Program-made: the position numbers and the translations under genes
From: a virus
Virus record (IMG/VR): IMGVR_UViG_3300040751_002124
Location: 1 to 24,697 of that record
Length of the DNA stretch: 24,697 nt
Strand: one strand, 5' to 3'
Part shown: positions 6,889-14,542 of the stretch, in pieces
How positions within the stretch are numbered: the stretch's first letter is position 1
Layout: each line of letters opens with the position of its first letter
Notes under the pieces: generated by a model
What the model saw: the letters and a program-made list of their open reading frames with translations, nothing else
Database searches by the model: none
Told to the model about the DNA's origin: nothing

Positions 6889-8982
6889 ATGAAAGAATTA
6901 AGCATCATAGGTGAAGAACTATTCAATAAAATCCGTAGTCGTTTTCCTAACGTTACAATAGGAGACGAAGACGGCACAGTTACCAATGATCCAAAGAACG
7001 CACGTTTCTTTGATTTCGACTTCAAATCTCATGGAAAAACATTAGGAAAAGTTAGTGTTAGTGTTAATGAAGAAGATGGCGTAGCTGTAATTTATTCGCA
7101 AGACTTTGTAACAAACGAAGACGAAATAATACAAGATGACTGGTATAGTTTTTTAAAAGAACTAAGAGAATTTTCTAGGAAAAGACTTTTAAATTTTGAT
7201 GCAAGAGATATTACAAAATCAAATCTACAAAAAAGAGATTATAAATTTTTAGCACAACGCTCTGGGGACGGAACAATGACAGAATCAAAGTTATACGGCA
7301 CAGCTCGTGTAAGTTACCAAAAGGTAGGCGAAGCACGTATTATGATTAAGCATACAGAAAATATTAATCAAGAAAGTGCAACAGGCAGAACACAAAAGAT
7401 TGGAAAGATCTATATTGAATCACCAGAAGGTGAAAGATTCCGTTATCCCTATAAGCATCTTACAGGTGCTAGAGCAATGGCTCGCCACGTAGCAGAAGGC
7501 GGCAATGCTTATGATGATTTTGGTAAGCACATTGTAGGCCTATCAGAAGAAATGGCAAAACTACGCAAGTTCAAAAACTATATGGGTCGTAGTGCTGTAA
7601 TGGCAGAAAGCCTAGCAGGATATGTAGATATTGTTAAAGAGCGTATTACAACAGTTAAAAAAGAAATAGCGTCATTACAAAAGCCAGCATATTACAAAGA
7701 AGCATTTGAAAGTTTTAATCCCCCAGTACTAGAAGATGTTCCAAGTGATGTTGCTGAAAATTGGATTGACGAATTAACTATCCGTCAGTTTAACGAAGAA
7801 CTACAAGATATATTCCCATATATTTACAACTTAGTAAAAGAAGGCACAAAGGCCAAAGAACTAGGCCCAGATGATCTAGTAGATGAATCAGCACTTATGG
7901 CATATGCAGGAAAAAAGAAGCACGGTGCTGAATATATGAAGAAGGCTGCACAAGCAGGGCGTGAAGGTGCTTCACAAGAAGAACTAGGCCGCCTAAAAGA
8001 CAAGTACAGTAAAGCAGCCAAGAAAACAAAAGAAGAACTAGAACTAGAAGCAGCGTTCGAAGGCACACTAGGTCAATTCTCAGATAGTGTATGTGAAGAA
8101 TGTGGTAATCCAAGCTGGACTACACTAGGCATGACCGAAGAAGAAATTGAAGAAGGCGAACGTCACGGTAATAGTAAAATCTATGACAAATGCTGGAAAG
8201 GTTATCGCAAAGTACCTGGAAAGAAAGCAGGCGAAAAAGGCTCTTGTAAAAAGGTCGAAAGCGAACAAGATATAGAAGAAGCGTATATCAAAACACGCAA
8301 AGATGCTGTAGAAGCATTAGGTCGTTTGCGTGGCATTGGTAAAAAGATTGAAACAGGCAGAGATACATTTGACGGCAATTTAGCAAATATGTATGTAAGT
8401 GATGTTTATGATGTTTATAGTTGGATGGACAGCAAATTAGGCATCAGCGGTATGAACGATCCTAAACTAAAGCAAGTTTTAGATCCTGTTATGCAGCTAC
8501 GTGGCGAGGCTAAGAAATTAGAAACAGAACCAGGCAGCGGTGAAAATGCACGTTTTGGTAATCAAATTGTAAATGCACTATATCCACTAATGGTCTATAT
8601 TGAAGACCATATGGAAGAACCAAAAGACGAAGGTAATGCATACGCACATGCAGTACGCAAGGCTAAAATGGACGGCAAGGAAAAAGGCGACAAAGTCAAA
8701 GGTCCAGACGGTGATGAAATTACACTAGAAAAAGAACAAAAGACACCACTAGGCGAGTTTATCTTATCATACTATGATAGAGAAACAGGCAAGTTTCCAA
8801 AAGGCGAAACAGCCGTACTTACCATGGTAGAAAAAGATTACGGCGAGCAGTTCATAGAACCTGCTAAGGCGTTTATCGAAAGCATACATCAAACTTTTGA
8901 AGCGTATCAGATGCGTACACAACCACAGCAGTTGGATACACAAGAGTATGATAGAATGAAAGAGTTAGCTGGTTTACGCTAA
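6889..8982 (+). CDS. Large conserved phage protein of unknown function (697 aa)
   Basis: The frame extends upstream to an ATG at 6829 inside gp17, but the ATG at 6889 is chosen because it follows gp17's stop and a late box. Residues ~1-125 form an alpha/beta-looking domain. Residues ~170-215 contain a conserved-looking block (ESPEGERFRYPYKHLTGARA, then MARHVAEGGNAYDDFGKHI). The middle is charged and helical. Cys402, Cys405 (CEEC), Cys435 (KCWKGY) and Cys453 (GSCKK) could form a zinc site. 'CWKGY...CKK' is, from memory, a recurring module in marine phage proteins. The C-terminus 'RMKELAGLR' is another short tag I recall from such phages. Position after gp17 and the likely late promoter argue for a virion or internal head protein; no enzyme motif is recognised. 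Confidence 0.7.
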   Translation: MKELSIIGEELFNKIRSRFPNVTIGDEDGTVTNDPKNARFFDFDFKSHGKTLGKVSVSVNEEDGVAVIYSQDFVTNEDEIIQDDWYSFLKELREFSRKRLLNFDARDITKSNLQKRDYKFLAQRSGDGTMTESKLYGTARVSYQKVGEARIMIKHTENINQESATGRTQKIGKIYIESPEGERFRYPYKHLTGARAMARHVAEGGNAYDDFGKHIVGLSEEMAKLRKFKNYMGRSAVMAESLAGYVDIVKERITTVKKEIASLQKPAYYKEAFESFNPPVLEDVPSDVAENWIDELTIRQFNEELQDIFPYIYNLVKEGTKAKELGPDDLVDESALMAYAGKKKHGAEYMKKAAQAGREGASQEELGRLKDKYSKAAKKTKEELELEAAFEGTLGQFSDSVCEECGNPSWTTLGMTEEEIEEGERHGNSKIYDKCWKGYRKVPGKKAGEKGSCKKVESEQDIEEAYIKTRKDAVEALGRLRGIGKKIETGRDTFDGNLANMYVSDVYDVYSWMDSKLGISGMNDPKLKQVLDPVMQLRGEAKKLETEPGSGENARFGNQIVNALYPLMVYIEDHMEEPKDEGNAYAHAVRKAKMDGKEKGDKVKGPDGDEITLEKEQKTPLGEFILSYYDRETGKFPKGETAVLTMVEKDYGEQFIEPAKAFIESIHQTFEAYQMRTQPQQLDTQEYDRMKELAGLR

Positions 8983-8994
8983 TCGGCTAGCTCT

Positions 8995-9612
8995 ATGAAA
9001 CTATTAATTTGTGGCGATAGTTATGCTCAAGAGAATTATGAATCATTCACTTGGCCTACTAAACTTTCAAAAAAATATGATACAACTAACTTAGCTCGTA
9101 ATGGTACAGGACCACAGTGGTCGTTAATACAATTAATCGATTATCTTGATTATAACGATACAAAAGATACAACAGTTTTATTCTTCGTATCATCACATAC
9201 ACGCATCGACTTGAAAGATCACCCAATAAGTGAGCAGTGGAAATTAAAATATTCTACAAATAAATATGTAAAATGGCTGTTTAAAAACTATATAACAACT
9301 GCATCATATGATCAAACAGAAAAAGATAAAATAATTTGCTTAGTTGCACAATATGCAAAATATTTTAAAAAGGTTTTGATATGGGATATTTTTGGAAAGA
9401 AATCAGATCTTGAATATTCTTTTTTACCTAATGTCACAGTTATAGACAAGTATGACTTATATACTATAGAATATAGAGAGAACCGTCCACCGCAAGATCA
9501 TTGCATTAATCATTTGCATAAAGAAAATCATGATATTATGTATGATATGCTAGATGCATGGATAGAAAAAAATATTGCAATTGATCCTAAAAAATTGCAA
9601 AAAATCAATTGA
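8995..9612 (+). CDS. SGNH/GDSL-like hydrolase
   Basis: 205 residues. The start 'MKLLICGDSYAQ' carries the block I nucleophile GDS (Ser9) directly after a beta-strand. 'NLARNGTGPQWS' fits block II/III glycine and asparagine positions. 'VLFFVSSHTRID' is a core strand. Near the C-terminus, 'DHCINHLHKENHDIM' offers the Asp-x-x-His-like catalytic pair of block V. SGNH proteins are esterases or acyl-transfer enzymes acting on lipids or O-acetylated sugars. No signal peptide is seen, so it acts in the cytoplasm or is carried on the virion. It lies 12 bases after the previous gene without a clear ribosome-binding site and just before the gp32 promoter region. Family assignment is fair; the exact catalytic residues are inferred. 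Confidence 0.65.
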   Translation: MKLLICGDSYAQENYESFTWPTKLSKKYDTTNLARNGTGPQWSLIQLIDYLDYNDTKDTTVLFFVSSHTRIDLKDHPISEQWKLKYSTNKYVKWLFKNYITTASYDQTEKDKIICLVAQYAKYFKKVLIWDIFGKKSDLEYSFLPNVTVIDKYDLYTIEYRENRPPQDHCINHLHKENHDIMYDMLDAWIEKNIAIDPKKLQKIN

Positions 9613-9637
9613 CAAGATAAATAACTTCGTGTAGTAT
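9609..9637 (+). promoter_or_regulatory. Sigma70-like promoter of gp32
   Basis: A perfect -35 TTGACA (9609-9614) overlaps the end of the SGNH gene. It is followed by a 17-bp spacer and TAGTAT (9632-9637), which matches four of six -10 bases including the key A and final T. The predicted start is near 9644, giving a ~53-base leader. This fits host-type polymerase transcription of gp32 early in infection. Confidence 0.7.
9616..9623 (+). promoter_or_regulatory. T4-late-type box GATAAATA inside the gp32 promoter
   Basis: GATAAATA lies in the spacer of the sigma70-like gp32 promoter. Its expected start point, near 9629, coincides with the first base of the inverted repeat at 9629-9652. A late transcript would therefore begin with that hairpin, while the early one would not contain its left arm. 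Confidence 0.45.
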
Positions 9638-9652
9638 ATAACTGTGCTACAC
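9629..9652. repeat. Inverted repeat GTGTAG/CTACAC in the gp32 leader
   Basis: GTGTAG at 9629-9634 and CTACAC at 9647-9652 are perfect reverse complements separated by 12 bases. The left arm overlaps the -10 element of the gp32 promoter. It could be an operator or a 5' mRNA hairpin. T4 gp32 controls its own translation by binding a structured leader, so an RNA role is plausible but unproven. Confidence 0.5.
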
Positions 9653-9696
9653 ATTAAAGGCACAAATGCATAGGCAATATTATAGGAGGCATAACT

Positions 9697-10719
9697 ATGG
9701 CATCATTAGCAGAAATCCGAGCAAAGCTCAAAGAACAAGAAAACCGTTCAAGCGGTAATACATCAAGCGGCGGCGACAACGCAATCTACCCATTTTGGAA
9801 TATCAAAGAAGGCGAAAGTGCAGTACTTCGTTTCCTTCCTGACGGCAACGCAGATAATGATTTTTTCTGGGCAGAACGTTTGATGATCAAACTTCCATTC
9901 GCTGGTGTAAAAGGTGAAACTGATTCACGTCCAGTACAAGTACAAGTACCATGCATGGAAATGTACGGAGAATCATGTGAAATACTTAACGAAGTGCGTG
10001 GTTGGTTTAAAGATCCGACTCTAGAAGATATGGGTCGTAAATATTGGAAGAAACGTTCTTATATTTTCCAAGGCTTTGTTGTGGATAATCCATTAGCAGA
10101 GGATACAACGCCAGAGAATCCGATCCGTCGATTTATTATTGGTCCTCAGATCTTTCAAATCATCAAGCAGAGTTTGCTTGACCCAGATATGGAAGAGTTG
10201 CCAACAGATTATACAGCAGGTGTAGACTTCCGTTTGAATAAGACTTCAAAAGGCGGTTATGCAGATTACGGCACATCTAACTGGGCACGCCGTGAACGTC
10301 CGCTAGGTGATGCAGAAATGAATGCAGTCAATACAAATAGTTTGTTTAATCTTTCAGACTTCCTTCCTAAAAAGCCCGGCGATGTCGAAATCAAAGTAAT
10401 GAAAGAAATGTTTGAAGCGTCAGTAGACGGTGAAGCATATGATGCGGATCGCTGGAGTCAATACTTCCGTCCAGCAGGCATGGCAGCACGTACAGGCGAT
10501 CCAAATATGGCAGCAAGCCCACAAGCAACTGCTGTAAGTCAAAGTGCTCCACAGCCAACAGCAGCACCAGTTGCTGAAACAGTAAATGATACTGGTTGGC
10601 AAGATCCAGCACCTGCTCCAGCAGCACAGCCTGAACCTACTCCTGCTCCAGCAGCAGAAGAAAACGCAGGTGGCGCACAAGACATTCTTGCAATGATCCG
10701 CGCTCGTCAGGGACAGTAA
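9697..10719 (+). CDS. 32: Single-stranded DNA-binding protein gp32
   Basis: 340 residues, slightly longer than T4 gp32 (301). The basic N-terminus (MASLAEIRAKLKEQE) is the region used for cooperative self-association. The OB-fold core shows YPFWNIKEGESAVLRFLPDG and, near residues 100-130, 'WFKDPTLEDMGRKYWKKRSY', the hallmark of marine gp32. T4's zinc site (His-Cys-Cys-Cys) is not complete: only Cys86 and Cys94 are present in this region. The C-terminal ~80 residues are Pro/Ala/Gln-rich (low-complexity PAPAP runs), ending in 'DILAMIRARQ', instead of T4's acidic tail that recruits partner proteins. A strong AGGAGG (9684-9689) lies seven bases before the ATG. The gene has its own promoter and terminator, as expected for a protein needed in large amounts. 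Confidence 0.95.
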   Translation: MASLAEIRAKLKEQENRSSGNTSSGGDNAIYPFWNIKEGESAVLRFLPDGNADNDFFWAERLMIKLPFAGVKGETDSRPVQVQVPCMEMYGESCEILNEVRGWFKDPTLEDMGRKYWKKRSYIFQGFVVDNPLAEDTTPENPIRRFIIGPQIFQIIKQSLLDPDMEELPTDYTAGVDFRLNKTSKGGYADYGTSNWARRERPLGDAEMNAVNTNSLFNLSDFLPKKPGDVEIKVMKEMFEASVDGEAYDADRWSQYFRPAGMAARTGDPNMAASPQATAVSQSAPQPTAAPVAETVNDTGWQDPAPAPAAQPEPTPAPAAEENAGGAQDILAMIRARQGQ

Positions 10720-10724
10720 TAACT

Positions 10725-10755
10725 AATGGGGGAGAAATCCCCCATTTTGCTTTTT
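10725..10755 (+). terminator. Rho-independent terminator after gp32, GAAA tetraloop
   Basis: A perfect 9-bp stem (AATGGGGGA at 10725-10733 with TCCCCCATT at 10738-10746) closes a GAAA loop and is followed by a T-rich tail interrupted by GC (TTGCTTTTT). It lies five bases after the gp32 stop and before uvsX. No separate uvsX promoter is obvious, so it probably attenuates rather than fully blocks, making gp32 more abundant than UvsX. Confidence 0.93.
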
Positions 10756-10771
10756 AGATTAGGAGATTAAT

Positions 10772-11866
10772 ATGGCGAATAAAGCATTCGATCCTACTAA
10801 GTTTCGAACTTCTTTAACTAAATCTATTTCAGGTATGAGTGCAGGTTTTAATGACCCAACCGATTGGATTAGTACAGGCAACTTTGCACTCAATTATCTT
10901 ATTTCAGGTGATTGGAACAAAGGCATTCCACTTGGTAAAGTAAGTGTATTTGCTGGTGAATCTGGCGCAGGTAAATCATATATCTGTTCAGGTAACATTG
11001 TAAAGGCAGCACAAGATCAAGGTATCTTTGTTGTACTAATTGATTCAGAGAACGCACTTGACGAAGCGTGGCTGCAAGCACTTGATGTAGATACATCAGA
11101 AGATAAACTACTAAAACTTAACATGTCAATGATTGATGACGTTGCTAAGACTATTAGTACGTTCATGAAAGATTACAAAGAAATGGCGGAAGAAGACCGT
11201 CCTAAGGTACTGTTTGTTGTTGACTCGTTAGGTATGTTGCTAACACCTACAGACGTTGATCAGTTTAACAAGGGTGACATGAAAGGTGATATGGGTCGTA
11301 AGCCTAAAGCACTGACATCACTTGTACGTAACACTGTTAATATGTTTGGTAGTCACAATGTTGGACTTGTGGCAACTAACCACACATACGCATCGCAAGA
11401 TATGTTTGACCCAGATGATAAGATTTCAGGCGGTCAAGGCTTTATCTATGCATCATCTATCGTAGTTGCAATGAAGAAGTTGAAGCTAAAAGAAGATGAA
11501 GATGGTAACAAGATCTCAGAAGTACGCGGTATTCGTGCAGGTTGTAAGGTTATGAAAACACGTTATGCAAAACCGTTTGAAGGTGTACAGGTAAAGATTC
11601 CATATGAAACAGGTATGAATCCATATAGCGGCTTGCTTGAATTGTTTGAAGCAAAAGGTGTTATTGTCAAGCAAGGCAATCGCTTAAAGTATGAAACAAT
11701 TGACGGTGAAGAATTGCTTGAATACCGAAAAAATTGGAGTGGCGAATTACTCGATAAGGTTATGTCAGATTACTTAATTAGAGAGGCTTCTGTGGTAAAT
11801 ACCGACGAAGCTGACGAAGAAGTAGCGGAAAATAACTTTAACGAGGAAATTGTACCTAATGAATGA
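10772..11866 (+). CDS. uvsX: RecA-like recombinase UvsX
   Basis: 364 residues (T4 UvsX is about 390). It is the strand-exchange ATPase that forms filaments on gp32-coated DNA and drives recombination-dependent replication. Walker A is GESGAGKS at residues 62-69; Walker B is KVLFVVDSLG with Asp151. 'VLIDSENALDEAW' (~89-100) matches the RecA/UvsX segment holding the catalytic acidic residue. 'GLVATNHTYASQ' and 'KISGGQGFIYASS' correspond to the motif signalling ATP state and to the DNA-binding loop region. The C-terminal ~30 residues are acidic, as in many RecA-type proteins where they modulate DNA binding. The ribosome-binding site AGGAG lies just upstream (10761-10765). The end overlaps the next gene by eight bases, implying translational coupling. 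Confidence 0.97.
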   Translation: MANKAFDPTKFRTSLTKSISGMSAGFNDPTDWISTGNFALNYLISGDWNKGIPLGKVSVFAGESGAGKSYICSGNIVKAAQDQGIFVVLIDSENALDEAWLQALDVDTSEDKLLKLNMSMIDDVAKTISTFMKDYKEMAEEDRPKVLFVVDSLGMLLTPTDVDQFNKGDMKGDMGRKPKALTSLVRNTVNMFGSHNVGLVATNHTYASQDMFDPDDKISGGQGFIYASSIVVAMKKLKLKEDEDGNKISEVRGIRAGCKVMKTRYAKPFEGVQVKIPYETGMNPYSGLLELFEAKGVIVKQGNRLKYETIDGEELLEYRKNWSGELLDKVMSDYLIREASVVNTDEADEEVAENNFNEEIVPNE

Positions 11867-12095
11867 AGAACAAATTGCCGATGTTTGGATGATGTTTAAA
11901 GAATACGTAGATAAAAAGCAAGTAGATGTTGTTGCAGAAAAGTTTGTAGATCTGCTTGCTGATTACGGTATTAGTGACGAAACATTTAAAGAATTGCTCG
12001 GTACTGATTCTGATCTTGATCATGCAATCGGTTATTATCTAGAAGTAGACACAGATAAAGAAGACTGGTATGGTGAAGAAGATGAGTGGGAGTGA
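11859..12095 (+). CDS. Small acidic protein between uvsX and uvsY
   Basis: 78 residues from the ATG at 11859, which overlaps the uvsX stop (eight bases) and has GAGGAA upstream; an in-frame TTG at 11850 is less likely. It is very acidic and helical: EEQIADVWMMFKEYVDKKQV, DVVAEKFVDLLADYGISDE, then an Asp/Glu/Trp-rich tail (KEDWYGEEDEWE). I recall a protein of this kind at the same place in cyanophages, always annotated as hypothetical. It is strictly linked to the recombination genes here, with its stop two bases before the uvsY ATG. It may be an accessory factor of UvsX/UvsY or gp32; this is inferred from context, with no known motif. Confidence 0.75.
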   Translation: MNEEQIADVWMMFKEYVDKKQVDVVAEKFVDLLADYGISDETFKELLGTDSDLDHAIGYYLEVDTDKEDWYGEEDEWE

Positions 12096-12097
12096 TA

Positions 12098-12553
12098 ATG
12101 GGTTGGTATTCTCAAGTATCTAGAGATGTTTCTAAGATTCCAGATGCTATACAATATTTTGAAAATGAACTTGTGAATGCAAGATCCGAAGTAAAATTAA
12201 AAGGTAATGTTGAACGTGCCGCGGCAGAAATGCCCGGTATCGTTGAGCATCGTTTTAATCAGCTTCAAGAAATTGAAGCAATCCTCAACTACTTAAACAT
12301 CGAGCTGCGTAGATTGCGTAGCTCGTACTTTAAAAAATATTTAGAAAACTATCAACGAGCTCTGTCAAGCCGTGACGTTGAAAAATACGTTGACGGTGAG
12401 GCAGACGTTGTTGACTATGAAAAGATTATTAATGAATTTGCTTTGATGCGTAACAAGTGGTTAGGAGTCTTGAAAGCTCTTGATCAAAAGCAATGGCAAA
12501 TTACTAATGTAGTCAAACTACGTGTAGCAGGAATGGAAGATGCTGTACTATGA
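12098..12553 (+). CDS. uvsY: Recombination mediator UvsY
   Basis: 151 residues from the ATG at 12098; upstream in-frame GTG codons would overlap the previous gene. T4 UvsY is 137 residues. UvsY forms ring oligomers that load UvsX onto gp32-covered single-stranded DNA. The sequence is mostly helical and charged: an N-terminal 'ELVNARSEVKLKGNVERAAA', a central 'IEAILNYLNIELRRLRSSYFKKYLENYQRAL', and 'EKYVDGEADVVDYEKIINEFALMRNKWLGVLKALD'. These match the pattern of marine UvsY proteins as I remember them. There is no ATP site, as expected for a mediator. Position after uvsX supports the call. The stop overlaps the next gene's start (ATGA at 12550-12553), so the glycan island is coupled directly to uvsY. 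Confidence 0.8.
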   Translation: MGWYSQVSRDVSKIPDAIQYFENELVNARSEVKLKGNVERAAAEMPGIVEHRFNQLQEIEAILNYLNIELRRLRSSYFKKYLENYQRALSSRDVEKYVDGEADVVDYEKIINEFALMRNKWLGVLKALDQKQWQITNVVKLRVAGMEDAVL

Positions 12554-13275
12554 GTTTAGGTGTTTGGTGGTTAGACGGGTATGCAGGTAATTATGGTGAC
12601 ATACTTACTCCCTATATTTTAGATCATTATAATATAAATCATCATTGGGTTTCTAGTTTGAGTAAATCTTTTGATGCTATATGTATAGGATCTATTATAC
12701 GTAGAGCACAGAAAAATACCATAGTATTAGGATCAGGAGTTATTTCAAAAAACGATAGAATAAATCCAAATGCTATTTTTAAATTTGTAAGAGGACCTCT
12801 TACAAGAGATAAAGTAATTTTACAAGGCGGTCAATGCCCTGATATCTACGGTGATGCTGCGTTACTATTGCCTGAAATTGTTAATCCTAGTACAAAGAAA
12901 TATAAAATCGGCATTGCACCTCATATAATAGATTTTGCATATACTAAACAAAATTATCCAGATTATAATGTTATAAATTTAAAAACAAAGAAACCGTTAG
13001 AAGTTGCGAAACAAATAACAGAGTGTGAATATATTATTTCTAGCTCACTGCACGGTTGTATTACAGCAATTGCTTATGGTATTCCGTGTGCATGGGTAAA
13101 AATAAAAAATAAATTAAAAGGTGATGACATAAAATTTTATGATTTTTTTGAATCTGTAGGAATAAAAAATGCTGAGAGATCTACTATAGAAAGTCCTAAA
13201 TTTTTTGATGCTGAATATAACACCACACTTATTAAAGAACAATTTGAGATATTAGCTAATGAAAAAAGACATTAA
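12550..13275 (+). CDS. Polysaccharide pyruvyl transferase-like protein (first copy)
   Basis: 241 residues. It shows the signature of the polysaccharide pyruvyl transferase (CsaB/WcaK) superfamily: an N-terminal 'NYGDILTPYIL' (residues ~14-24), a central 'RGPLTRDKV' and 'GDAALLLP' (~101-108), and 'IISSSLHGCITAIAYGIPC' (~162-180), where the Ser-x-His-Gly segment belongs to the second GT-B-like domain. Family members add ketal-linked pyruvate from phosphoenolpyruvate to wall or capsule sugars. The start overlaps the uvsY stop by four bases, and the end overlaps the next gene by 17 bases. A second, more divergent member of the same superfamily lies at 17810-18730. Activity and acceptor sugar cannot be read from sequence. 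Confidence 0.75.
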   Translation: MSLGVWWLDGYAGNYGDILTPYILDHYNINHHWVSSLSKSFDAICIGSIIRRAQKNTIVLGSGVISKNDRINPNAIFKFVRGPLTRDKVILQGGQCPDIYGDAALLLPEIVNPSTKKYKIGIAPHIIDFAYTKQNYPDYNVINLKTKKPLEVAKQITECEYIISSSLHGCITAIAYGIPCAWVKIKNKLKGDDIKFYDFFESVGIKNAERSTIESPKFFDAEYNTTLIKEQFEILANEKRH

Positions 13276-13906
13276 AAGATTTATGCAATACCAGCTTGTA
13301 GAAAAAGCTGTACAAGAAGCTGGTATTACAAATTATACAATTAACATAGATCATCAAAATGGATGGAATTATGTAAATGGTGTAAAACTTAACTTAAAAT
13401 ATCCTAAATCGTTTTTGACTCAGTGCAATCAGCTTAATAACGATAAAAAGTATTTGTATGGATTTAAAGGTGGTTTTACTGCCGGAAGTGCCGATTATCA
13501 TAGAACTAAACTTTTGCAAAAATATGTACAAAGACCAGATAGTAAAGTAGTTGATACAATGGTAGGAAGAAAACGTGCAAACAAAGCAGGATTCGATACA
13601 GAATATTATCAGTTACTTGCAAGCAGTTGGTTTAGTTTATGTCCTAATTGGGCAGGTAAGTGGTGGTCACATGATAATGCTTGGACATACAGATTTATAG
13701 AAAGTATGTTTGCAAGAAGCTTACCTATAGTTTTTAATGAAACACCGTTAGGAAAAAACTTTCAAAGAGATTTTCATGTTTTTGAAAATAACGACATACA
13801 TGACAAAGAAAACTATAAAGAAAAAATAGAATCTAATTATAAGAAAGCAGTTAATATTTGGACATTAAATGCAAAAGAAATAAAGTCGATTAAAAAACGT
13901 AGTTAA
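13259..13906 (+). CDS. Exostosin-like glycosyltransferase
   Basis: 215 residues. The C-terminal half contains 'LLASSWFSLCPNWAGKWWSH' followed by 'DNAWTYRFIESMFARSLPIVF'. This is the donor-binding pattern of exostosin/GT47-type GT-B enzymes, in which a small-residue turn leads to 'R-F-x-E-x-x-x-x-x-x-x-P-V/I' with the Glu contacting the nucleotide sugar. The N-terminal half is poorly recognisable and the protein is short for a full two-domain GT-B, so it may use a minimal fold. It starts inside the previous gene (17-bp overlap) and ends convergently with the sulfotransferase gene (17-bp overlap). Specificity is unknown. Confidence 0.6.
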   Translation: MKKDIKRFMQYQLVEKAVQEAGITNYTINIDHQNGWNYVNGVKLNLKYPKSFLTQCNQLNNDKKYLYGFKGGFTAGSADYHRTKLLQKYVQRPDSKVVDTMVGRKRANKAGFDTEYYQLLASSWFSLCPNWAGKWWSHDNAWTYRFIESMFARSLPIVFNETPLGKNFQRDFHVFENNDIHDKENYKEKIESNYKKAVNIWTLNAKEIKSIKKRS

Positions 13907-14501
13907 ATTCTTCTATTACTTTTCTATAAAGTTCACTTACCCTATTCTTTGTCATGTCGTTGTAATATACTTTATAATCTCGTTCTGTTCTTAAATCGCC
14001 CTTTAATTTTGTAGTTAACAATTCGTTGTTATAAGGTAAATTTAAAGTATTCATTACTTTTGCAAAGTCATCATTTAAGTTATGATACTGAATAGTAAAA
14101 TCTACAACAGGTTTATCTTTGTAGGTATATTCTTCCCAATCTTTTAAGTAAGGTGTTTTCTTACCATCCATTACAAATGTGTCAAACCCTTTTGCTGTTC
14201 TTTTTGGATTACGTTTTTTGACCCAGTGATAGTAACTTACAACTTTGTCCCAACTATTTCTTTCAACAGTAAAACGATAATAGTCTTTCCATGCATTAGG
14301 AAATCTTCTACTGATAAACACTCTCCCTCTGTGTTCTGCAACTTCATCTAAATTGATAGGATTCATATTTTCAGGAGGCATACCTCCAAATATTAAATTT
14401 TCATCATCTGCAATTTTATCAAGTAATATTTTTTCTATACTTGACCCTGCTGTTTTTTGTGTTTTTATAAAAATGAATTTGTATTTTGGAGAAATAATCA
14501 T
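13890..14501 (-). CDS. Sulfotransferase-like protein
   Basis: 203 residues from the ATG at 14501; the open frame continues upstream to 14630 but the first 43 codons would cover the divergent promoter and part of the next gene. The PAPS-dependent sulfotransferase fold is indicated by a 5'-phosphosulfate loop, 'FIKTQKTAGSS' (residues ~11-21), and a 3'-phosphate motif, 'RFTVERNSWDKVVSYY' (~76-91) with Arg81 and Ser83. A C-terminal 'YYNDMTKNRVSELYRKVIEEF' helix is typical of the Sulfotransfer_2 group acting on carbohydrates. It would place sulfate on a sugar hydroxyl using host PAPS. It is one of three minus-strand genes in the island and ends by overlapping the exostosin-like gene by 17 bases. 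Confidence 0.85.
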   Translation of the reverse strand: MIISPKYKFIFIKTQKTAGSSIEKILLDKIADDENLIFGGMPPENMNPINLDEVAEHRGRVFISRRFPNAWKDYYRFTVERNSWDKVVSYYHWVKKRNPKRTAKGFDTFVMDGKKTPYLKDWEEYTYKDKPVVDFTIQYHNLNDDFAKVMNTLNLPYNNELLTTKLKGDLRTERDYKVYYNDMTKNRVSELYRKVIEEFNYVF

Positions 14502-14509
14502 AGTAAAAT

Positions 14510-14517
14510 TATTTATA
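14510..14517 (-). promoter_or_regulatory. Minus-strand late promoter TATAAATA
   Basis: On the minus strand the exact T4 late consensus TATAAATA runs from 14517 down to 14510. The expected start is near 14504, three bases before the sulfotransferase ATG, so the message would be nearly leaderless. It overlaps the plus-strand late box at 14517-14524 by one base. Confidence 0.65.
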
Positions 14518-14530
14518 ATAAATATCTTTA
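14517..14530 (+). promoter_or_regulatory. Plus-strand late-type promoter AATAAATATCTTTA
   Basis: AATAAATA (14517-14524) is followed by TCTTTA. The 12-mer TAAATATCTTTA at 14519-14530 is identical to 4649-4660. The expected start is A14530, immediately followed by GGAG, so the leader would be ~13 bases that begin at the ribosome-binding site of the GSCFA gene. Confidence 0.6.
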
Positions 14531-14542
14531 GGAGAGCACAAT

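Noticed and set aside
10391-10680. Two minus-strand frames opposite the gp32 tail
   Set aside because: Leu/Cys-rich translations produced by the reverse complement of Pro/Ala/Gln codon repeats.
12299-12325. Imperfect inverted repeat (CGAGCTGCG / GCGTAGCTCG) in uvsY
   Set aside because: It is interrupted by a mismatch, lies within coding sequence and lacks a T tract, so it is not a terminator; no role is evident.
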